Assembly (NCBI RefSeq): GCF_023078275.1
Contig: NC_062979.1
Location: 23,293,848 to 23,357,847, forward strand
DNA: 64,000 nt
Origin: Leguminivora glycinivorella
Taxonomy: Eukaryota; Arthropoda; Insecta; Lepidoptera; Tortricidae
Direction: 5' to 3'
Shown: one piece after another, positions 29,216 through 39,730 of the stretch
Layout of the letters: each line of letters opens with the position of its first letter
Position numbering within the stretch: position 1 is the stretch's first letter
Notes under the pieces: model-generated
What the model was told of the DNA's origin: nothing
The model's input: the letters and a program-made list of their open reading frames with translations, nothing else
Database searches by the model: none
Position numbers and translations under genes: made by a program

Positions 29216-31020
29216 TTTAAACATAATATGAAATAAAGTCAGCCTATCTTGACCACATTGACCTTGACGCACTGCTTGTTAAGACTTGAACCCCTCTAAT
29301 TTAGAGTACCATATCCTAAATGCATAGTCCTGAATAAATGTGTTTTAGACGACAGACCGTAGTGTAAATACTTATCACACAAATTGATGATTGAATTCAT
29401 GAACACAATGTTTACACAAAGTTATAAAACTTAAGAAGCGAGCGATGGGCCTTATTTAGAGAAGTAACTATTTAGGGCATTTTTTGATTCTATGTCTGCG
29501 AAGAAAATATACAAAACGGCATGATTGATAAAACTTAGAAGAAATATAAACACTGGGCCTTATTAAGGGCAGGTACTGGTACCAACCTGAACAAACTATG
29601 TATTACTAAATAAGGCCCATCGTTTTTTTAAATATTTTAAAACATGACTTAAATTATTAATATTATGTCTGTTTTTATTGTGTGTAAATAAGTACATATA
29701 ATATGACTAATATAACTACTTATTACCTAATTGGTGTTCGGCAGAATAGTAATAAATAAACAATGATGACCGAATACCAAATTTTCGGAAAAATGGCTGA
29801 AAAGACCGAATACCAAATAGTTGCCTAATATTCGTGGAATCTATCGTAAAATACAGCATAACTTTATAATTGTTACTAGTAAACCAATGACGAGAAAAGT
29901 TATGCATGTATAAAATAAACCTATACCTGTATGCATTTGTTACATACCTATACTTATAAAAATATGGACTTAGTATTTCCACAGAATATATAATACAGAT
30001 TCAAACTTTCACGATTTTTACATACATTTAAAATTGCAAACGGGACTTAATCGCGTATTTACTATGTTTTAAACACTAACCTCCGACGTTTCAAGGACGG
30101 CATTGTCCCCGTGGTCTCGGAGCAGACTGGTCTTTTTTGGACCATCAATTTTAAATATGAACATATAATAGTACGTATTTCTAACTAAAAAGTTCGTCAA
30201 ACACGGTATGTCGATATTTCGACGTAGTATATCGATAACTTTTCACATCACTAGATTATCGACATTAGATGTCGAGTATTTCCCATCACTTTATTTCAGT
30301 GTCCGTATATAAAAACTTAGCCCCGCCCCTAAATTTGGTGCGATAGGGACAACTGCAGCTCAGGCGCGAAATCCCGCGTAAAAACTGCAAAAATCGAGGT
30401 TCCGCTCTCGACTGTTTCCTCCTCCAAAACTTAACCAATCGTTACGAAATTTGGAAATCAGAATGACAAGGAAATTATCTGTGTCGGACCGTTTCGTTTT
30501 TTTGGATAATTGATCTCAGTTTTGAATACCACGCCTTTCTTTCTGGCAAATTCAATTAAGCCGTTTTGGCCAACTTTGAGAGGCTCTAATTCCTTTTAAA
30601 ACAAAAATATCAAAAAAAGCAAAACGGTCCGACACAGATATTGATAATAAAAGTCTGTGTTGAAAAAACCATTGATCTAGCTTCAAAAACCAGAGAGGAA
30701 ACAGGCGAGAGCGTTTGTATGGAGAAATGAGGGGTATCGTAGCGTCTTAAATTCGAAGATTGCGGAATGCTCCTTAGAAACTTCCACTTAAAAAGATCAC
30801 GTCAATTCGTCGCTCCCTTTTGCCATGAAAAACGGATAAGCAAACATACACACACACTTTCCCATTCATAATATTATGTAATTAGCATGGATTTTGATTT
30901 CAAAGTTGGGATTTGAAGTGATAGATGTGTTTTTGAGAAATTCATACTCTTTAATAACCCTAGGATAAACCAAGAAGGATCAACTCTGAAGGAAGTGTTA
31001 ATAAAACATTATTTCTTATC
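29216..31020. other. Repeat-rich spacer without a gene
   Basis: Further TGGGCCTTATT/AAATAAGGCCCA motifs are at 29446, 29561 and 29609. A GTCCCCGTGGTCTCGGAG block at 30106 is the complement of one at 58018. At 30330-30680 there is a conserved-looking repeat (TCGAGGTTCCGCTCTCGACT, TCTGTGTCGGACCGTTTCG) with an inverted partial (AAAACGGTCCGACACAGATA). No domain-bearing frame. Confidence 0.45.
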
Positions 31021-31023
31021 GTT

Positions 31024-31355
31024 TAATGACGGATTAAGAATTTCACCACTTTCTTACCGTGGGAGTTGTAGAAGTCATTTCTGTGGGATATGGGTTAAAC
31101 TGGCAACCTGTCACAGCAATGTCACAATTTTACTTTCAACCCCCTGATTGCCAAGAGTGGCACTAAGACTTGAGTAGTTTCATGTGGTTTGCCTGCCTCT
31201 TTATGGGATACAGGAAAACGAAACTACGCGAAAGGTAATCTGGCTCTGTCGCGGCAATACGCAAGAGCGATAGAGATAGATATCTACGAGCGTTTCGTTT
31301 CGTGAGCGTTTCGTGTGCGTTTGTGCCATTCGGCTACCGTATCCAGGCGTGATTG
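31024..31355 (+). mobile_element. Family E repeat interrupted by a TAGCCGAATGGCA MITE
   Basis: E blocks run 31024-31213 (to CTTTATGGGATACAGG) and resume at about 31341 (TATCCAGGCGTGATTG). In between, 31217-31340 is the MITE in reverse orientation, ending TGCCATTCGGCTAC. Its left end is shortened. Confidence 0.75.
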
Positions 31356-31730
31356 GTAGACTGACTAAAAGTCAGATGATCACCGAAAATGCAAAAGCTA
31401 CCACGGTACTAATTGCAGTTCGACTAGAGTATCTGTCCAGTATAATAATATATGGTATGCTTATTTGGAAATGTATCCGAAAAAAGGAACTGGGGTGAAT
31501 ACCCTCTAACAGGTTGTTTATATTTATTTGAAAACTTTTTATGCAGTAGGTAAGTGCTTTCTGAAGATTTGCGGTAATTCCTTTTGTTTGTTTTGCTTCT
31601 TGCTACACTTCCCTAATTTTTTCTCTTAAAATTTTGGATTGAAAGTAATTCTATATTTGAAAAAAAAAAAAAAAAAACTTTCTTACTGATATTTTTATGC
31701 ACATGATCGTGTATACCGTGACAACCATTT
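31356..31730. other. No gene recognised
   Basis: AT-rich; poly-A run at about 31662-31677. Confidence 0.4.
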
Positions 31731-31869
31731 GCCCGTTTTCACATCATCCGATCCGATATAGGATGTCGGAAGGATTTCAATAGAAAAAATTCAAGATGGC
31801 GATGGCGTCTGTAATGTATGGGATATCGGTCCGACATCCGATATCGGATCGGATAATGTGAAAACGCAC
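31731..31869. mobile_element. Foldback MITE with GCGTTTTCACAT ends
   Basis: CGTTTTCACATCATCCGATC, CGATATAGGATGTCGGA is inverted as TCCGACATCCGATATCGGAT, CGGATAATGTGAAAACG. The whole element is an almost continuous hairpin. Confidence 0.85.
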
Positions 31870-33048
31870 TTAGTATTCATAATTTTTGTATTGTACGATA
31901 ATAAGAAACAAATGAAGATATGCAACTAAGAAGAAGCCCTACAACATGTTTTTAGATTCCTTTTTTTTTTTCGAAAACCATTAAAAATCGGTAACTAAAA
32001 ACATTCATTGAATATAACAACATTAACAACCCAAAGAAAATAATAAGAAAGTGTCATCACAACTCTGTCTTATCCTCTTCATCGTTAATTTGGAGACTTA
32101 TCAAAACTTTATTATTTAATTCACTCCACCCCTTTCAACCCTATCCTTATCAGATTAAATGAGTGACGGTAAATATAATGAAATTTCATCACCGACACCC
32201 GACTGCCTCCTGTCGCCAGCAATTAATGTACATTGCTATTAATTTAATTACTTCAAATCTTAGATTCTCCAATATTTGAGTAAGTTCGTCAAGAGAGCTT
32301 AAATTTACTATAGCGATGACGCACAAATAGTGTTGTGAATTTAAGCTTTGAGGCGTAAACTAGAAAACTCGAGTCCCGACTTCCGAGTCTTGAAGCCTCG
32401 AACCTTAAAGCCTCGACTATATAAGCCTCAACTTAATTAGTTCGCGTTGCTGCTTACGAGCACAAAAACCTCGAGTCTTCAGGCCTCAAGCTTTAAAGCC
32501 TCTTAAGCGTTGAAGGTTTAAGTCTATAAGGTTTGTAGCATTTAAGTCTTAAAAGCTTTTAAACCTGAGGTCGACAGAAGTAAACACCGGCCAAGTGCGA
32601 GTCGGTTTCGCCCACTGAGGATTTCGTACTTTTTAGTATCCTGAGATACATGAGATACAGCCTCGTGATGTGACCGGATTGACGGACAGCGGAATTTTAG
32701 TAATAGAGCCGCGTTATTACGCTTTGTGTACGGATCCCTAAAAACTACCACACCGGATACCGTCAAATTAAGGGTTAAAAATAAATACACAATAATACTT
32801 TCTGCCTATAACGCTCGTTGTTTCAGCTCTTGACGGTTGACCCAGGTCTTCGAGATTTGGGGGTTTGAGCTCTCTATGAAGCCTGAGTCTTAAAGACTTA
32901 CTCACTACTACATAGATTAATTTGATTGTCATAGATTGTGATTTTATAGTGTGCTCTGAAAAGAGCAGTTTGAGACTGCCTTGAGAAGAGCAGTTTACGT
33001 TGCCCCGAGAAGGGAAGCTTTATATTGTTCCGACAAGTGTTTTAAAAT
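31870..33048. other. Spacer with AAGCCTCGA quasi-repeats and an old (GGAC)-element fragment
   Basis: 32336-32570 repeats variants of TTAAAGCCTCGA/CGAGTCTTGAAGCCTC at short intervals. 32582-32750 is a diverged copy of an ACCGGCCAAGTGCGAGTCGG repeat ending GGATCCCTAAAAACTAC, related in plan to the (GGAC)n element. No gene. Confidence 0.5.
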
Positions 33049-33201
33049 AATGTGACAAAAAATAACGTGCCGTATTTTATGATTCAGATTGAAAGGGTTA
33101 CCGATAAGGTTCATTTTTCTCTAAATAAGAAATACAATCAGAACAACGGAAGGCCATGACAATTTGGCACATTATTTGGCACGTTATTTTTTGTCACATT
33201 T
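33049..33201. mobile_element. Foldback MITE with AATGTGACAAAAAATAACGT ends
   Basis: AATGTGACAAAAAATAACGT, GCC on the left is inverted as GGCACGTTATTTTTTGTCAC, ATT on the right, around an AT-rich centre. Confidence 0.85.
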
Positions 33202-34165
33202 GACCGGTTCGAGTCCCGACTGAGGCAAGCGATTTTTCGTAAATCCTTAAATGCAGAATTTATTGTTTTTAAAAACAAAGGAAAGTCTCCCTTACACAAA
33301 ATGTGCTATTTAGAATATTTAAGGTAGTAGCCATCCATGTGGCATTCGATTTTTCCACCCTGTATATAATAGAACTCAATGTCGGCTGCTCGCGTGCGGT
33401 CCGTTTGTTAATGTACCAATTATAAAAGGCGGCATTTTGTGAATATCAAATCGAAGCAGTGAGCTTTCTGTACTTGTACTATATATTCTGTGCCGTTAGT
33501 TAGTTCAATTAATTGTTATTAATGGCGTCAATCCTGCCAAGATAACACCTAAACGGGGTGAATTGTTTGCTGCCAGTAAATTAATTAGTCGTTCAGTGAT
33601 GATGTGTGTGGAACCAGTGTATACCTGTATGCCGCAAAAATATGTAACAGGCTGAAATGTCATAAGTATACAAAAATTACCAAGGCCTCCGTGTCCAGAG
33701 CTGGATTCGAACCAGGGCTAGGGATTGCAATCCGGTCCAGTGGAGCTGATAATCTAGCCGGATCCGGTATTTTTTACATGTTACCGAAGCCAGCACTGGT
33801 ACATGCCATGCATTGATGGAATTAGTACTAATTCCAGGAATCTGCTCAATAGGTACCTACACACGGGTGGTGTAAAAAATACACCCACGATCATTGTGTT
33901 CGTTAGCAAATATTATAGTTTCGAACAATGATTGTGCCAATATTTCCTAGAATAAGTACAATAAGTTCCGTTACGATTTAGTTCTACTAAGAGTTTCGTG
34001 GAAAAGGATATTTCGGCAAATGCGTATATATTGTGGGTTCGATTCTCTGAATGTTTACTTTCATTTTGATTCACTGTAAAATCATTATTACGTAACAAAA
34101 ATAATTTACAAAGGAAGGAGATTGGACATGCTGTCTGAAGCATTCAAAGCTAGGGATGGAGCAGA
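33202..34165. other. No supported gene; TATA-like site at 33420
   Basis: TTATAAAAGGCGG at about 33420-33432 is followed 25-35 bases later by CGAAGCAGTGAGC, a plausible insect core promoter. Downstream only a five-codon-scale frame follows (ATGGCGTCAATCC then a stop), so it may be a mobile-element promoter remnant. CCAAGGCCTCCGTGTCC at 33681 is a dispersed block also found at 13857. Confidence 0.35.
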
Positions 34166-34460
34166 AAGCTAGGGAAACTAAGCAAAAGACAACTCCAAAT
34201 TACGGGGGTGTTCACAGGCCATTACGGGGTCAAAGGAATTTTGGCCAAGATGGGACACGCCGACAACACTGATTGTCGCATGTGTGGCGAAGGGGAAGAG
34301 ACCGTCAGACGTCTAATGTGTGAATGTCACGCCCTCGCCAGACAAAGAATGATGTAGGTACTTTGGACTTTGGAGCAGGTTACCTGGTGCCAAAGGACTT
34401 CAGAGAGTTATCCATGAGCCTCATCGATACGTGGAGATGGTCGAGAAGCTCCTGAATAAC
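34166..34460 (+). pseudogene. Non-LTR retrotransposon C-terminal fragment (LTGH / zinc-knuckle region)
   Basis: A plus-strand frame of 63 codons (34166-34357) reads KLGKLSKRQLQITGVFTGH and then a cysteine/histidine cluster CRMCGEGEETVRRLMCECHA. This is the pattern found at the end of the RNase H region of R1/I/LOA-like non-LTR proteins. A stop follows, and the frame resumes shifted in 34370-34459 with FGAGYLVPKDFRELSMS. The reverse transcriptase part is missing. It is a short, frameshifted, dead fragment; clade assignment is uncertain. Confidence 0.65.
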
Positions 34461-34710
34461 TGAAGGATCTTAAGATCCTTTTATTTTAAGTGACAGCTTT
34501 ATGAAATAAAATTTACTTTTTATGTAAAAACATCCAATGTTAATAAAAAAAATTACACAAAAAAATATTTTTTTTAGCGAAATTTGCTTGACGTCATATA
34601 ACATTTTATCTTTATTTTGCCTTCAGGAGTGCGTAGTTAAAATTTTTCAGTTTCCTCATGTTATTTACATCGGGTCTTTAAAGCAGTATATCGTCCGTCA
34701 CTGGTGTCCT

Positions 34711-35757
34711 GCCGTTTCGCCAAAAAACGTTTCGTCAAATTTCATTTCCCAATAATCATATCGCAATAGTTTCATTGCCCAAAGTATTGTTTGGCAAAGA
34801 TATGTTTCGCAATGAATTTGTTTGGTCAAATTATCATTTGGCACAATTTTACTTAGTCAAATTTTACTTAGACAAAACTTTATTTCGCAAACGTTTTTAA
34901 TGGCAAAACTTATATCCCAAATACATGTTTGGTCAAAATTTCACATCGCAAATTTCGAAAATATTTAGGCATTTGCATTTTCATTTCTACGGGATTAATT
35001 TAATTTACCGAAGATTTTTTTTGCCAAATTTAACTTAAAATTGTCAAATGATAATTTTAGTTTTATTTCCAAGGCTTCAGTTGGACAAGAAAAGTTTGCT
35101 CAACTTTATTTTTGTCAAAAAATGTTTCTACAAATTACACCATGCAAAACCACGTTTGACAATAAATATTACAAGGCATAAATTTAATGTAATAATTTTA
35201 TTAGTATTGTAACAGAAAACTCGTGTGCGACAGGGTCAGTTTAGGTGCGACGACGAGCGAAGCGAGGAGGAGCGTGTTAGGTTGACAGTGAGCAAACCAG
35301 GAAAGGCTTTTTAAAGTAAGTAATTAAAAATTAATAGAACATAATGGTCTTGAAAACATAAGGTTTCTTTTTAATAAAATGTATCCGGACATGTAAGTGA
35401 AAATGTCATCCTTGACATTTGCAGCAGGAGGAAAAAAAGTACGACATACACATTATTTCACACAAATCTTGGACACAACACAAAGTATAAAATCAACAAA
35501 CAAATTTTTAGTGCGCCATTTAATTACAATATATTGGGAAATGGAAATTTTGCCTAACAATACCTTTGACTAAATAATATTTGGTAAAATGAAATTTGAC
35601 CAAGTAAATATTTTGAGAAACAAATACTTGCCAAAAAAAGTTTTGCTAAATGTCAATTTGCGATAAGTTGTTTTGCCAAACGTTTATTTGGGAAATGATA
35701 ATTTGGGAATAATAGTTTGGGATGTGAAACTTTGGGAAACGTTTTTTGGCGAATCGT
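34711..35757. mobile_element. 1-kb element with long inverted ends made of degenerate TTTGGCAAA repeats
   Basis: The left end (CCGTTTCGCCAAAAAACGTTT...) is inverted at the right end (AAACGTTTTTTGGCGAATCG). Both 200-250 base ends consist of about 17-22-base quasi-repeats of the type TTTGGCAAAAT.TTATTT, so either end could pair with itself or with the other. The middle (35190-35300) has GCGACGACGAGCGAAGCGAG. No transposase is visible. Confidence 0.7.
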
Positions 35758-35766
35758 CAGTAAACC

Positions 35767-35890
35767 ATCGTCACTACTTTTAAAAAATCTCGTATCTCAC
35801 GCTGTTCCTCAAAGTTAAAACGCAGCGCAGTACAATTTTCATTTCATTGACAGACGATGATACAAGTTTTTTTTAAATTAGTGACGATAT
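35767..35890. mobile_element. Foldback MITE (ATCGTCACTACTTT family), copy 1
   Basis: ATCGTCACTACTTTTAAAAA is answered by TTTTTTTTAAATTAGTGACG. The centre CACGCTGTTCCTCAAAGTTA, AAACGCAG is shared with the copy at 54866-55012. It begins ten bases after the end of the preceding 1-kb element. Confidence 0.85.
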
Positions 35891-36029
35891 GTGTCATATT
35901 GTTTCATTCCAGCGCTAGTAATGCGGAAGGGGTGTGACATTGCTGTTGACTGCATTACTGCCACCACTATCAAAGTTTAGTTTAACATCGATAATTTGCC
36001 ATTTGTAAAAGTAAGAATCCATTTTCAAT

Positions 36030-36242
36030 AAGATACAGCGGGGCAAATCTCGACTGAGGGACAAATATCACCGGTCCATTCTTTCCATGTTTTACAATGT
36101 TTGCATTATTAAATAGAGTGTCCACCGGTTATATATGGTAGGCGTGTTCAGTGGATTCTAAAACTCAACATCATAGTGTAATAATGGAAAAAATGGATTA
36201 GTTACAACTGTCTCCCTATCGAGATTTGCCCCGCTGTACCTT
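36030..36242. mobile_element. MITE (TACAGCGGGGCAAATCTCG family), complete copy
   Basis: AAGATACAGCGGGGCAAATC, TCGACTGAGGGACAAAT is inverted as AACTGTCTCCCTATCGAGAT, TTGCCCCGCTGTACCTT. Its interior AATGTTTGCATTATTAAATA, TATATGGTAGGCGTGTTCAG is shared with 20222-20900. A left-end fragment is at 45441-45540. Confidence 0.85.
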
Positions 36243-37059
36243 ACAACAAACCTTCAATCAGCCTTTTTACAAATGAAATGTAATTCTCCGAGAACATAAA
36301 AATCAAACATTGAGTAACAAATTGAAAACATTGTATTCACTCCTGAAAATCGGAAGGACTTTGGAGACATTCGCCTTTTAAAAATATGATGCCAACCAAT
36401 CTCCGCGTATAGAGATTTGGAACTTACATTCAGGAGCAATACCCAAAGCTTCGTACCATACAGGATTTAAATAGGTACCAATAAATGTATTCATAGGTAA
36501 ATTATAGGGTATTCTTAACACAAAGCTCAGGAATACTGTAACCCAAGGAACAAATAATTATGCTCATTACACAAATATTTCCCTTACCGGGATTCGACCG
36601 AAGGACCATCGCCTTAGCAGGCAAGATCATTGCCAACTATTTATTGTAAACGGTAAACTGTTCATTGAATAAATATATATTTTTTTAATTTAATAATTTT
36701 TAACCATATACAAAATTCAAATTGCACCACTAAAATTGTTAACAGTGTAGCAATTGTTATCCTAATTCGTAAATCTGAATACGCAAGAAGGTTTCCAGTA
36801 GACAAAGGGGTTCCTAAATCAACAGAAACACAAGGGAGTGCCATTAGGCGGGATCAAAATATTCCAAATATAATTGTGGAAGATATGAGTTCGATGGGAT
36901 CCGGTTCGAGAGATATGGATTGGTTCAATTATTTGGAGATGTGTAACGGAAAATGTTATTGTCTCATGTTGTTTTACTTTCAGAAGAAATAATGGTGTTT
37001 TGTTATACATAAGGTAGAGGGGGGCAATGGTACACGTGTTCAGTGGATACTTTATTATG
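36243..37059. other. No gene; diverged SINE family S copy on the minus strand
   Basis: About 36500-36650 reads in reverse as family S (TTGCCTGCTAAGGCGATGGT, GTCGAATCCCGGTAAGGG). The rest is AT-rich. The 60-63 residue frames have no domain. Confidence 0.5.
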
Positions 37060-37290
37060 GACGATCGGTCTGGCTCAGTCGGTAGTGACCCTGCCTGCTA
37101 AGCCGAGGTCCTGGGTTCGAATCCCGGAAAGGGCATTTGTTTGTGCGATGAGCACAAATATTTGTTCCGGAGCTATGGATGTTTTCTATGTATATTTAAG
37201 TATGTATATCGTCGCTTAGCACCCATAGTATAAGCTTTGTTTGGGGCTAAGTTGATCTGTGTAAGGTGTCCTCAATATTTATTTATTTAT
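37060..37290 (+). mobile_element. tRNA-derived SINE (family S), copy
   Basis: GACGATCGGTCTGGCTCAGT, CGGTAGTGACCCTGCCTGCT, GGGTTCGAATCCCGGAAAGG, TTAGCACCCATAGTATAAGC and GTGTAAGGTGTCCTC. A complete copy with recognisable A and B boxes. Confidence 0.85.
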
Positions 37291-37307
37291 TATGTCATTC
37301 TAGCTTC

Positions 37308-37522
37308 CGTGTGGTGACGGGTTAAGAATTTTACCACTCCCTTTCTTCCCGTGAGTGTCGTAGAAGTTAAATTGTGGCGTATGCGAGAGGCTGCCAACCT
37401 GTCACTGCAGTGTCAAAATTTCGTTTTCTATCAACCCTTTTTTGCCAAGAGGGGCACTGAAACTTGAGTATTTTCATGTGCTCTGCCTACCCTTTATGGG
37501 ATACAGGCGTGATTGTATGTTC
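37308..37522 (+). mobile_element. Family E repeat, plus copy
   Basis: GTGTGGTGACGGGTTAAGAA, CTTCCCGTGAGTGTCGTAGA, GCTGCCAACCTGTCACTGCA, CTACCCTTTATGGGATACAG and GCGTGATTGTATG. It follows the S SINE with only about 20 bases between. Confidence 0.8.
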
Positions 37523-39065
37523 AGATGGGGGCGTTGTTCAGATTCTTCATAATTTATAGAGAAAACGGTCACTAGAAAACCAAAACTTACTTTAACCGAA
37601 AATTATGACAATTTCTGTGACGTTTTTACTATCGAGTACCTACCTAACGTATTTTGGGGGTTACCAGGAAGTGCTAACGCCGTTCAATTTACGACGCAAG
37701 AGAGGGACGGAGCTATATAACTGGTATAGCTGTGTCCCTTTCTCACGTAAACTGATCGATCGGCTTTAATACATCATAGTAACCCCCCTGAACTCGTAGT
37801 AGCGTTGGACGGTACTATCAGCTTCAAAAGTGCAAGGAGAAATTATGAATAGATTCATTGATAAATTCGCCATGCACTTTTGCAGCTAGTACATCGATCA
37901 CCCTTGCCGTAATAGCCGTGAAAATGAACACGCTCGCCTCAATAACGCCTGAGCGAGGTAAATTTTTAATGGCCGGGGGAAATTCACAAAGCTACTAGTT
38001 CCACTGCAGAGTAAAGCTGGCCTTTAGGTCTGTAGGTACCAAAGTGCTGGATGTCTATCAATGCGGGCTATTTTGGAATCGATACTAAGCTTAGAAATGA
38101 CAGTCTAGTCACAGTCTAGTCAGTAGATGCGACAGTAATTTAATAGAAAAGATTGTGGAGGATTTAAAAACAAACGAAAATCAAAGAACGAGTGAATTAA
38201 AGCCTGAGAAGGTAAGAAAAGAACAGGTGAAAGACCATATGAATGATGATAGAAAGGTATATGTAGAACTAAAAGGCAATAAAGCGATAGGCAAAGTACA
38301 GTAAGCAAATGGTGATGAAGTTTATTAACAGTTTAACTAGCAGAAGAAGAGTAGAAATTAAAAATTGGCACTGCCGCAATGTCTCCCTTCAAACCAAAAT
38401 GTATTGTAAGAATACGAAAGGACACTACGATGTTGCTACTTACTAAGTATTCAATAATTAAGTAGTCAAGAGATAAGATTTCGAAGTTCTCTTCTAGGTT
38501 AAAGAAAAAAGACCCTAGCAAAGGCCGGAATAAGCCTAAGTAGAAGAAGAAGATAGTGATGTTATTTAAGAGTCGAAATTAGATTAGTATCAAGTTACAA
38601 TAGACACCGTACAAGACGTTTTGTAACACAGACGTGCCTTACCGAACTTCTGAATGTTTGATCAGCGGTCGATATCGACTCGAGGCTTTAAATACTTAAT
38701 CCATCCCAACGTTTAAACGTCAATATGAATGACAGCTGTAAAATGAATTTTCGTATTTTTGGCTTTCGACTTCATATGCTCCATATTTGTGGCTTTTCCA
38801 CTCCATTTGTGACTTTTATAACTATTGTACACGTTTAAATGTCAAATTGAATGACAGGTGTTAAATGGAATTTCATATTTTTGGCTTTTGAAATATTTTA
38901 TCCATTTGTGGTTTCTGAAATTGACAAGTGACGTTGATCGTTTATTCTAGTGTAACCTAGTTAAGAACTGTGGAACTTTACTAATGATTTCTGTGACGGA
39001 TTGAAAAGTTTTTTTATAATTTATAAAAATGTTCATCTTGATTTTCGTTTTTGTTATTGAAGAGA
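37523..39065. other. Spacer: weak inverted repeat and a 122-bp tandem duplication
   Basis: 37650-37790 is bounded by GGGGGTTACC and GTAACCCCC, a probable small MITE. 38710-38768 and 38832-38889 are tandem copies (GTTTAAACGTCAATATGAAT, GACAG.TGT.AAATG, TATTTTTGGCTTT) with a 122-base offset. At about 38127-38303 the plus strand has a Met-less open stretch rich in K, E and D ending in TAA; without homology or splice support I do not call it a gene. Confidence 0.45.
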
Positions 39066-39294
39066 TGATGCAAAAACTGAAAAAAACCAGACAAAAAATG
39101 AATTCAATTAGAAAGAACTAGAAACTGTTAAAAGAAGATTCTTTTAACACTTATTTACCATACTTACGGAGTATCTGCCCCTATCTATCTATTTTACTGC
39201 TTTGTTAGTGCTTGCTCTTTAAATCTCACTAGTTTCTAGTTCTTTCTAATTGAATTCATTTTTTGTCTGGTTTTTTTTTCAGTTTTTGCATCAT
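39066..39294. mobile_element. Young-looking foldback element with about 63-base near-perfect arms
   Basis: ATGATGCAAAAACTGAAAAA, ACCAGACAAAAAATGAATTC, AATTAGAAAGAACTAGAAAC is mirrored exactly at 39232-39294 apart from a two-base A-run difference and the last bases. The centre is unrelated AT-rich sequence. Confidence 0.9.
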
Positions 39295-39514
39295 GTGTAG
39301 GTAGCTTTTGTATGAAATTGAATATACTTTTAATCTGCCTTACATAAATAATCATCTTCGGCTGGAAAGAATCACAATCATTCACTTGACTTTTTTAATT
39401 CATTTGATAAATGACTAAGCTAAAATAATTGATCCAATTGCTGGTATTAAAGAAACAAAATCAGTTTCTACTATGACTGTTTTATTATCATGTCTCTTTG
39501 AATCCGTTGACCAT

Positions 39515-39730
39515 TTACTTGTCTTCTCCAACCCTGATCTGCTTGTAAGAGTAGAGGAACGGCTTGAACTCTTGCACCGCAATCGGAGTCGGCATAGCCA
39601 CAGGTACCGGCTTGAAGGCTAGCGTGTAAGGAGCTGTATCCACAAGCCGGTACTGCCCGTTCTCGTCCCAGTGCACCTCGGCTGACGCCACAGCCACGGC
39701 AATGCAGAGGAAGATGGCTAGGAGTTTCAT
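39515..39730 (-). CDS. Small secreted peptide (71 aa), VHWD..GQYRL family, member 1
   Basis: The protein starts with a signal peptide (MKLLAIFLCIAVAVASA) with likely cleavage after residue 17, and is then EVHWDENGQYRLVDTAP followed by a proline- and valine-rich tail. The mature part is about 54 residues with no cysteines. I chose the Met at 39730: the bases just before it are TTCTTACAG, a good intron acceptor, so an untranslated first exon probably lies upstream. A TATAAAA at about 39868-39877 is a possible but unproven promoter. AATAAA for polyadenylation is at 39481-39486, about 30 bases past the stop. It shares signal, VHWD and GQYRL motifs with the gene at 63251. The small size, lack of cysteine and strong signal peptide fit a cuticle or other extracellular structural peptide, but the function is inferred. 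Confidence 0.8.
   Translation of the reverse strand: MKLLAIFLCIAVAVASAEVHWDENGQYRLVDTAPYTLAFKPVPVAMPTPIAVQEFKPFLYSYKQIRVGEDK

Noticed and set aside
38127..38303. A coding exon in a Met-less, lysine/glutamate-rich open stretch
   Set aside because: AG-rich DNA gives such frames by chance; no convincing splice sites or homology.
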